A stretch of 64,000 bases of DNA from Rhodoferax sp. GW822-FHT02A01 (GTDB lineage: Bacteria; Pseudomonadota; Gammaproteobacteria; Burkholderiales; Burkholderiaceae_C): NCBI RefSeq assembly GCF_038784515.1, contig NZ_CP152376.1, positions 868,001-932,000 on the forward strand. Direction: 5' to 3'. The translations under genes were made by a program, and so were the position numbers. Numbering within the stretch: position 1 is the stretch's first letter; every line of letters starts with the position of its first letter. Below the pieces are notes generated by a model. The model searched no databases. It had not been told where the DNA came from and saw only the letters and a program-made list of their open reading frames with translations. Below are positions 58,960-64,000 of the stretch, piece by piece.

Positions 58960-60612
58960 TCAGCCTGCCAGTCTTGTAATCGCCTCGCGGCTTCCCGCCA
59001 TTTGCCTGAGGCGGAACTTCTGAATTTTTCCCGTGGCGGTTTTGGGCAACTCAACGAAGACCACGCGGCGCGGACATTTGAAATGTGCCAAACGCTCACG
59101 GCAAAAGGAAATTATTTCCGCTTCGGATAAAGCAGGCGAATTCGATTTCATTTCAACAAAGGCGCAGGGAACCTCGCCCCATTTTTCATCGGGCTGAGCC
59201 ACTACGGCAGCATTCAAAACACCGGGAACGCGATACAAGATCTCCTCAACTTCAACCGATGAAATGTTTTCACCGCCAGAGATGATGATGTCTTTGGATC
59301 GGTCGGTGATCTGCATGTAGCCGTCGGGGTGCACAACAGCCACGTCCCCGGTGTGAAACCATCCGCCTTCAAATGCCTTGGCGGTCGCATTCGGATTCTT
59401 CAAATACCCCATCATCACGGTATTGCCACGGACCAGAATCTCACCGCTTGTCGCAGCATCCCGTGGCACTTGCTCAAAAGATTGCGGGTCGGCAACACAC
59501 ACGTTTTCCAACGCTGCCGCACGCACACCCTGGCGTGCCTTCAAACGTCCCTGGGTTTCGGACGGCAGCGCATCCCACTCGCCTTGCCAGGCACAGCTCA
59601 CGGGCGTGCCCGATATTTCCGTGATGCCAAAAACATGGTCCACATCAAATCCCATGGTCTTCACGGCCTCCAGAACGGCAGCAGGTGGTGGTGAACCGGC
59701 GGTTAGCACCCGTACGCGGCGCGGCAAAGCGATGCGCTCCTCCTGCGGGGTACTGGCAATTCCAGCCATCACAATGGGCGCGGCACAAAAATGGTCCACG
59801 CCCTGTTCAGCAATGGCGGCGAACACATTCGCTGCCGTGACCCGCCGCAGGCACACATGAGTACCGGCCGCCGCCGTAATGGCCCAGGTGAAACACCAGC
59901 CATTGGCATGGAACATGGGCAGCGTCCACAAATAGACCGGTGCCCTGGGCAAGGCCCAGTCCGTCATTTGCAGGAGGCTCATTAAATAGGTGCCCCGATG
60001 GCTTGGAACCACTCCTTTCGGGTCACCCGTAGTACCTGATGTGTAGTTCAGCGCAATGGGCGTCCATTCATCCTTCGGCCAGCAGCCGGGAAACTGAGGG
60101 TCACCACTTGCCAGGAGCGTCTCGTAGTCGGTCTCTCCAATGGCCGGACCGGCAGGTGCTTCTGAATCGTTGATGTCAATGACACGCGGCGGGTTGGGTA
60201 CGGACTGCAATGCTTTCGATACCAGGGGCGCAAATTCACGATCCACCAGCAGCAGCTTGCACTCACCGTGGCGCAAGATAAACGCCACCCCTTCGGCATC
60301 CAGACGGCAGTTGATGGCATTGAGGACAGCACCGGACAGTGGCACGCCAAAGTGAGCCTCCAGCATGGCTGGCGTATTGGGTGCGATGATGGAAACTGTG
60401 TCGCCAACCTCTGCTCCCAACCGGACAAGGGCCGAGGCCAGCCGATAGCAACGTTCCCGTGTCTGCGCCCAGGTTTGGCGGAAGCTGCCATGCACAATGG
60501 CCGTGCGGTTTGGGTAAACGTCGGCAGTTCGCCCCAGAAAGTTCAAGGGTGTCAGGGGAACATGATTGGCCTCGCATTTTTCGAGGCCGCTTGCGTAAGC
60601 TGTTGCGCTCAT
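58960..60612 (-). CDS. acyl-CoA synthetase (AMP-binding)
   Basis: A 550-residue adenylate-forming ligase that activates a carboxylic acid to its CoA ester with ATP. The phosphate-binding loop is YTSGTTGDPKG (about 187-197), the A5 motif is GITEISG, and TGDVAVVHPDGYMQITDRSKDIIISGGENIS (about 419-450) has the hinge and adenylate residues. PKTATGKIQKF near the C-terminus carries the catalytic lysine. Length and motifs match medium-chain fatty acid ligases. The ATG at 60612 has GAGGAG about 8 bases upstream. It follows the nitroreductase gene by 20 bases, so they are an operon. Confidence 0.93.
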   Translation of the reverse strand: MSATAYASGLEKCEANHVPLTPLNFLGRTADVYPNRTAIVHGSFRQTWAQTRERCYRLASALVRLGAEVGDTVSIIAPNTPAMLEAHFGVPLSGAVLNAINCRLDAEGVAFILRHGECKLLLVDREFAPLVSKALQSVPNPPRVIDINDSEAPAGPAIGETDYETLLASGDPQFPGCWPKDEWTPIALNYTSGTTGDPKGVVPSHRGTYLMSLLQMTDWALPRAPVYLWTLPMFHANGWCFTWAITAAAGTHVCLRRVTAANVFAAIAEQGVDHFCAAPIVMAGIASTPQEERIALPRRVRVLTAGSPPPAAVLEAVKTMGFDVDHVFGITEISGTPVSCAWQGEWDALPSETQGRLKARQGVRAAALENVCVADPQSFEQVPRDAATSGEILVRGNTVMMGYLKNPNATAKAFEGGWFHTGDVAVVHPDGYMQITDRSKDIIISGGENISSVEVEEILYRVPGVLNAAVVAQPDEKWGEVPCAFVEMKSNSPALSEAEIISFCRERLAHFKCPRRVVFVELPKTATGKIQKFRLRQMAGSREAITRLAG

Positions 60613-60632
60613 GGGCTTATCTCCTCTTTGAT

Positions 60633-61358
60633 TTATTCGTGAAAGCTTGTGAACGCGCCCACGGATTCTCGGTCGGTAGCGAGCGAGTTTTCGATCCGGC
60701 TGGGATCTGCATATCCAAGGCTCATGCCACACACCAGCATCTGCTGATCCGGAATCTTCAGCTGTTCGGAAATGACCCGGTGGAAGGGGGTAAAGGCGGC
60801 TTGCGGGCAGGTGTCCAAACCCCGCGCACGGGCGGCCACCATGATGCTTTGCAGAAACATTCCATAGTCGATCAGGCTGCCACGCCCCATGCCCCGGTCG
60901 ATCGTGAACATCAGCCCCACGGGTGCACCAAAGAACCGGTAGTTGGCACCGTGCTGCGCATGCATGCGATCCTTGTCGCCTTTCTGGATTCCCAGCAAAC
61001 CGTAGAGATCCCAGCCCACTTTGCGGCGGCGATCGAGGTACGGTGAAGACCATTGCGCCGGATAGTAGTCGTAGGGTTCTTCAAGCCCGGACATTTGTGC
61101 AGGGTCGTCGTAGATGCTGATGATTGTCCGGCTGAGGCGCTTCCTGGCTTCACCCATGACAACATGAACGTGCCAGGGCTGCATATTGACGCCTGAGGCG
61201 CAATAACGGGCCACATCCAGGATCGCCTCCACATCCGCTCTGGCAACCGGCGTGGACAGAAAGGCACGAGTGGAACGGCGGGTAATAAGGGCCCAATCAA
61301 CGGCGCTGCGCAGCACGTCGTTTGGGACACTGGGGGGCGAAGACAGTCGTATGCTCAT
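60633..61358 (-). CDS. nitroreductase family protein
   Basis: A 241-residue FMN-dependent enzyme. RRSTRAFLSTPVARADVE (about 28-45) is the conserved FMN-binding start and ASGVNMQPWHVHVV (about 54-67) is the second FMN loop. The later GLDTCPQAAF and CGMSLGYADP (about 212-221) complete it. It probably reduces nitro or quinone compounds with NAD(P)H. The first gene of an operon with the acyl-CoA synthetase, divergent from a Crp-like regulator that may control it. Confidence 0.93.
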   Translation of the reverse strand: MSIRLSSPPSVPNDVLRSAVDWALITRRSTRAFLSTPVARADVEAILDVARYCASGVNMQPWHVHVVMGEARKRLSRTIISIYDDPAQMSGLEEPYDYYPAQWSSPYLDRRRKVGWDLYGLLGIQKGDKDRMHAQHGANYRFFGAPVGLMFTIDRGMGRGSLIDYGMFLQSIMVAARARGLDTCPQAAFTPFHRVISEQLKIPDQQMLVCGMSLGYADPSRIENSLATDRESVGAFTSFHE

Positions 61359-61431
61359 GGCAGGATTGGGTCAGACGCTTCAGTAAGCGGGTTGGGTTTT
61401 TATTGGTCAAAGTTCATACGCATGCACGTGA

Positions 61432-61446
61432 AGCTTGAACCAAGCT
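61432..61446. promoter_or_regulatory. palindrome in the divergent promoter region
   Basis: AGCTTG-AAC-CAAGCT is a perfect 6-bp inverted repeat midway between the nitroreductase and the Crp-like gene, a good candidate for the regulator's operator. The rest of the 61359-61637 interval holds no gene. It differs from the Crp (TGTGA-N6-TCACA) and Fnr (TTGAT-N4-ATCAA) consensus. Confidence 0.4.
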
Positions 61447-61637
61447 GAAATTGTGCGAGAACTCGACCAAACTGAATGTTGCGGGGATGACATTCTAGAA
61501 ATTCAATCCACTTGTTGTTTAGTATTGCAACGACGCAAAGATCCGCCACTGGTCACGCCGGACTGCATCGGCTTCGTGGCAAGCGACCTCTGACCGCAGG
61601 TGAACGAGGAAATAACGAATGGAAAGAGGGTAATAAC

Positions 61638-62342
61638 GTGACTGATCATCAACTCCCTGCGCAGAACGTACTGACAGAGTTTTTGCGCACTTCTCCGTGG
61701 CGTTCCGGGCTCACGGAGTCCCAGTTTGATCGCGTATGCCATGAGGCCGTCAGCCGCGAATTCAGCGCTGGCGCAACCATTTGTTTGCGCGAATCACCGT
61801 CAGAGCATTGGTTGGCTGTTGTCAACGGATTGGTAAAGGTCGACACCGTTTCTACCGACGGGCGCGCCACCACGTTTGCGGGGGTGCCTGGAGGCTCCTG
61901 GTTTGGCGAAGGCGCTGTGCTCAAAGGCGAGCCGCGTCCTTATGCCGTGGTTGCCATTCGTGACAGCACAGTCGCCTTTGTGCCGCGCGCTACGTTTATG
62001 TGGCTGCTGGAGAACAGCCATTCTTTCAGCCGCTGGCTTATTGACCAGTTGAACGCACGTCTGGGCTACTACGTTGCCATGGTGGAGGGCCTACGATTAG
62101 GGGATGTGAACACCAGAGTTGCTTACTGTCTTGCTGAACTCTTCAACCCCCAACTGTATCCCAATACCAAAGCCAGAATCGATATCTCCCAAGAGGAGAT
62201 TGGCCGTCTCACCGGAATGGCGCGCCAGACCGCTTACCGCGCCTTGCATGAGCTGGAAAAGGTGGGGCTGATTCAAGTAGAGTACGGATCAATTGAAATA
62301 CTAGACCTGGACAGGCTGAAGCGCTACGCACTGGGTGCGTAA
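61638..62342 (+). CDS. Crp/Fnr-family transcriptional regulator
   Basis: A 234-residue regulator with an N-terminal cyclic-nucleotide-like beta-roll (about 30-125: GATICLRESPSEHWLAVV, GGSWFGEGAVLKG), a long dimer helix and a C-terminal winged helix (about 178-225: ISQEEIGRLTGMARQTAYRALHELE). There is no Fnr iron-sulfur cysteine cluster. A GTG at 61638 with AGAGGG 7 bases upstream is the likely start, as the frame upstream lacks one. It is divergent from the nitroreductase operon and followed at 6 bases by a MaoC gene, so it probably governs this carboxylate module. Confidence 0.88.
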   Translation: MTDHQLPAQNVLTEFLRTSPWRSGLTESQFDRVCHEAVSREFSAGATICLRESPSEHWLAVVNGLVKVDTVSTDGRATTFAGVPGGSWFGEGAVLKGEPRPYAVVAIRDSTVAFVPRATFMWLLENSHSFSRWLIDQLNARLGYYVAMVEGLRLGDVNTRVAYCLAELFNPQLYPNTKARIDISQEEIGRLTGMARQTAYRALHELEKVGLIQVEYGSIEILDLDRLKRYALGA

Positions 62343-62348
62343 ACGGCG

Positions 62349-62783
62349 ATGACTGAAATACCCCACTCGTTGGTCATGGTTGGAGAAAAGTTTTCGACAC
62401 GTCACACCTTCAATGAGGAACAGGTCCGTGCATTTGCCGTGCAGGCCGGCGACACCAACCCATTGCACCATGATTCTGCGGTTGCTGCGAAAAGCCGATA
62501 CAAGCAACTGATTGTCAGTGGTACACACACCACCGCGCTCATTTTGGGACTAACCGCATCGCACTTTTCCAAAAACCATTCGGTAATAGGAATTTCTTTT
62601 TCCGTCGAGTTCCGTAAGGCCGTATTTGCAGACGCCGCTGTGCGGATCGAATGGGAAGTGGTAGCCACTTCAAAGACCGGCAACAACGCACAAAGGGTGA
62701 AACTGCTAGGTGGCATGTATGACGCGGATGGTAATCTGTGCGTACAAGCGACAGGTACTGTGCGAGTCAGCTTGTCCATCTGA
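62349..62783 (+). CDS. MaoC-like (R)-specific enoyl-CoA hydratase
   Basis: A 144-residue hot-dog-fold protein. The hydratase motif is in VQAGDTNPLHHDSA (about 31-44), with the expected Asp and His catalytic residues. Such enzymes hydrate trans-2-enoyl-CoA to (R)-3-hydroxyacyl-CoA. The ATG at 62349 lies 6 bases after the Crp-like gene stop. It may act in beta-oxidation of the acid activated by the acyl-CoA synthetase, which lies on the other side of the regulator. Confidence 0.88.
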   Translation: MTEIPHSLVMVGEKFSTRHTFNEEQVRAFAVQAGDTNPLHHDSAVAAKSRYKQLIVSGTHTTALILGLTASHFSKNHSVIGISFSVEFRKAVFADAAVRIEWEVVATSKTGNNAQRVKLLGGMYDADGNLCVQATGTVRVSLSI

Positions 62784-63168
62784 GCGTAGCGTTTTTTTGT
62801 CTGCTGTCAGGTCTTCTGAGCATTAGCGTGCGCGTGACTTCTGTCACACATCTCCACTGCCAATGCGGTCGCCTCGCCGCCACAAATTCACAAGCTCGCG
62901 ACTCCGCGCTGTAAGCCGTACCTTTTCAGTTCCCCCAGGGGGGTAACGACGATACGGGAATCAAAAGCCTCAATCGGATTTACTCTTCTGCATTGTGATC
63001 AGACGCGTGCCCCGATAGCATTTACTAATGGCCGATGGAATTCAACAAGTAAGACCGACTAGCAATTCGGTGTCGCTAGAGCCAACGTTACGCGAGACAC
63101 ACAAATTCACACCGAGCGCGCTCTTGACTATGGTGTACTCTGGCTTTGGGTTCGGATCTTGAAGTGCA
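62784..63168. other. non-coding segment with gene remnants
   Basis: About 385 bases with no supported gene. A seven-T run follows the MaoC stop (62791-62797) without a strong stem, so it is a poor terminator. CCCCC-A-GGGGGG occurs near 62932-62943. At 63120-63133 is a 14-base motif shared with 56043-56056, next to the point where Rieske homology stops. A short frame on the minus strand (63042-63254) overlaps the Rieske gene and does not resemble its catalytic domain. Confidence 0.45.
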
Positions 63169-63588
63169 TTAAATGGCTGCAGAAGTTGGATCTCCATCAC
63201 CCACCCAGACCCAAATAAGGGAATCCCTTTCAATGACGGCATAAACCCGTGCACTGTCCATACTTGGTGAGCCCGACTTGCCAGATATTTCGATCAGATG
63301 GCCACGAGGACAAAATTTGAAGCCATGGTAGGGGCACACGATGTTGTCACCATCGACACGTCCTCCGGACAATAGTGCCCAGCGATGTGGGCACCGATCT
63401 TCCAATGCAACTGGAGCCCCGTCCTTTTTGCGGTAGAGCACAACTGGTTCGCTCATCACCGAAACTCCTAGTGGCTTATGAGGCTCCAATTGATGGGATT
63501 GTGCAGCAATATGCCACTGCCCAATCGCTACTGCGGCCGTTGGCAGTGCCGGCTCAAAGTCTGTTTGCATTTTCAAATCCTGACTCAT
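63169..63588 (-). pseudogene. Rieske [2Fe-2S] oxygenase, N-terminal fragment
   Basis: A 139-residue frame with the Rieske domain of an aromatic-ring hydroxylating or demethylating oxygenase (VanA type). DRCPHRWALLSGG and VCPYHGFKFC carry the two Cys-x-His pairs. It ends after LIWVWVGDGDPTSAAI, where such proteins (about 340-350 residues) continue with the mononuclear-iron catalytic domain, which is absent. Its ATG overlaps the stop of the Gfo/Idh-type gene by 4 bases, so this was a real operon. The truncation removes the catalytic site, so it is unlikely to be active. Confidence 0.82.
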
Positions 63589-64000
63589 TGCACAGCACCG
63601 TTCAAATGCTGTGGGTAACGCACCGGCACCGTCTCACCCGACTTTTCGCTCTCATGAATGGCCTGTGCTACCGCCAGTGATTTCAGACCCGCCTCGCCGT
63701 CGGCCATGTCAGTAGGTTCGCCGCGTAGCGCCTGGTGAAATTGCATCAACAAATCGGTATAGAGATTTCTGTCCTGCATCTGCTTGACCTCGTCGCCTTG
63801 CGCTGACATCATCTCCAGAGTCCCTGGAGCACCCTGATCCAACATGGATACGCCTTTGCGCGTTGCTTGGGTGCCCAGCATTTCAATGTCTTTCTCACCA
63901 AAGGACGTGGCAAAGCCCTGGTGGGTAAAAGCGGTGACCCCGCTCGGAAAGCGCCAGGGCGACAGAGCGTTGTCTTCGAGTCCTTCACCCATGCCGGCAT
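63585..64000 (-). CDS. Gfo/Idh/MocA-type oxidoreductase, C-terminal part
   Basis: About 138 residues of the C-terminal domain of a Gfo/Idh/MocA-type dehydrogenase, open to the right window edge. The beta-sheet pattern (FPSGVTAFTHQGFATSFGEKDIEMLGTQ) and the closing AGLKSLAVAQAIHESEKSGETVPV match the family's end. The Rossmann part is outside the window. Its stop overlaps the Rieske start, so both were co-transcribed. In this pairing it may act on a sugar or aromatic intermediate; the substrate is unknown. Confidence 0.78.
   Translation of the reverse strand, partial: AGMGEGLEDNALSPWRFPSGVTAFTHQGFATSFGEKDIEMLGTQATRKGVSMLDQGAPGTLEMMSAQGDEVKQMQDRNLYTDLLMQFHQALRGEPTDMADGEAGLKSLAVAQAIHESEKSGETVPVRYPQHLNGAVQ

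Noticed and set aside
61638..62342. Fnr-type oxygen sensor
   Set aside because: The N-terminal cysteine cluster needed for an iron-sulfur centre is missing; only one cysteine occurs in that region.
63042..63254. Frameshifted continuation of the Rieske oxygenase
   Set aside because: I tested whether this frame holds the missing catalytic domain, but it has none of the expected metal-binding residues and overlaps the fragment instead of continuing it.
1..64000. CRISPR array, rRNA, prophage structural genes or replication origin
   Set aside because: No regularly spaced repeats, rRNA sequence, capsid/tail genes or DnaA-box cluster were seen in reading both strands.

Overview
The window looks like chromosome from a high-GC betaproteobacterium of the order Burkholderiales, probably Comamonadaceae. 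The evidence is the general codon use and the DUF3348 / DUF802 / OmpA / DUF2894 gene set, which I know from Burkholderiales, plus the family types and operon layouts throughout. No rRNA, complete tRNA or CRISPR array was seen.

1-5149: a sigma-54-dependent activator sits upstream of a GntP-family permease and a single-chain CoA-transferase. A textbook -24/-12 promoter lies in front of the permease. Together they look like an inducible short-chain hydroxy/keto-acid utilisation locus. 5398-9443: four overlapping genes (DUF3348, MotA-like DUF802, MotB-like OmpA protein, DUF2894) look like an undescribed ion-driven motor or envelope machine. 9448-19394: a Skp-type periplasmic chaperone, cytochrome b561 and a giant cyclic beta-1,2-glucan synthase. 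19514-27222: fumarase C, an FMN reductase and a lipid-transport operon (AsmA-like, MlaE-, MlaF- and MlaD-like proteins, auxiliary lipoprotein). The MlaD-like gene is frameshifted by a 7-bp tandem duplication. 27232-41051: Dps, BON and PRC-barrel stress/envelope proteins, two alcohol dehydrogenases, an outer-membrane barrel, a PAS-GGDEF enzyme, a MarR/efflux pair, a lipid A acyltransferase and a NYN-LOTUS RNA-type protein.

41065-57064 is a genomic island with scarred edges. On the left are an HMG-CoA-lyase fragment, a 5'-truncated CaiB gene fused to a 5'-truncated tyrosine integrase, and the 3' half of a tRNA-Arg(CCG), which is the usual footprint of integration. Inside is a two-gene operon (AAA/DUF4143 ATPase plus a 1346-residue NACHT protein ending in a PD-(D/E)XK-like nuclease), a good candidate for an uncharacterised antiphage system. 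It converges on a four-gene operon carrying two large tyrosine recombinases, a ParB/HTH-like protein and an unknown protein, probably the mobility module. On the right are decayed quinone oxidoreductase, ester cyclase and lysR genes.

57258-64000: a DUF2235 lipoprotein, an acyl-CoA synthetase/nitroreductase operon, a Crp-type regulator with a MaoC hydratase, and a Rieske oxygenase fragment coupled to a Gfo/Idh-type oxidoreductase that runs off the window.
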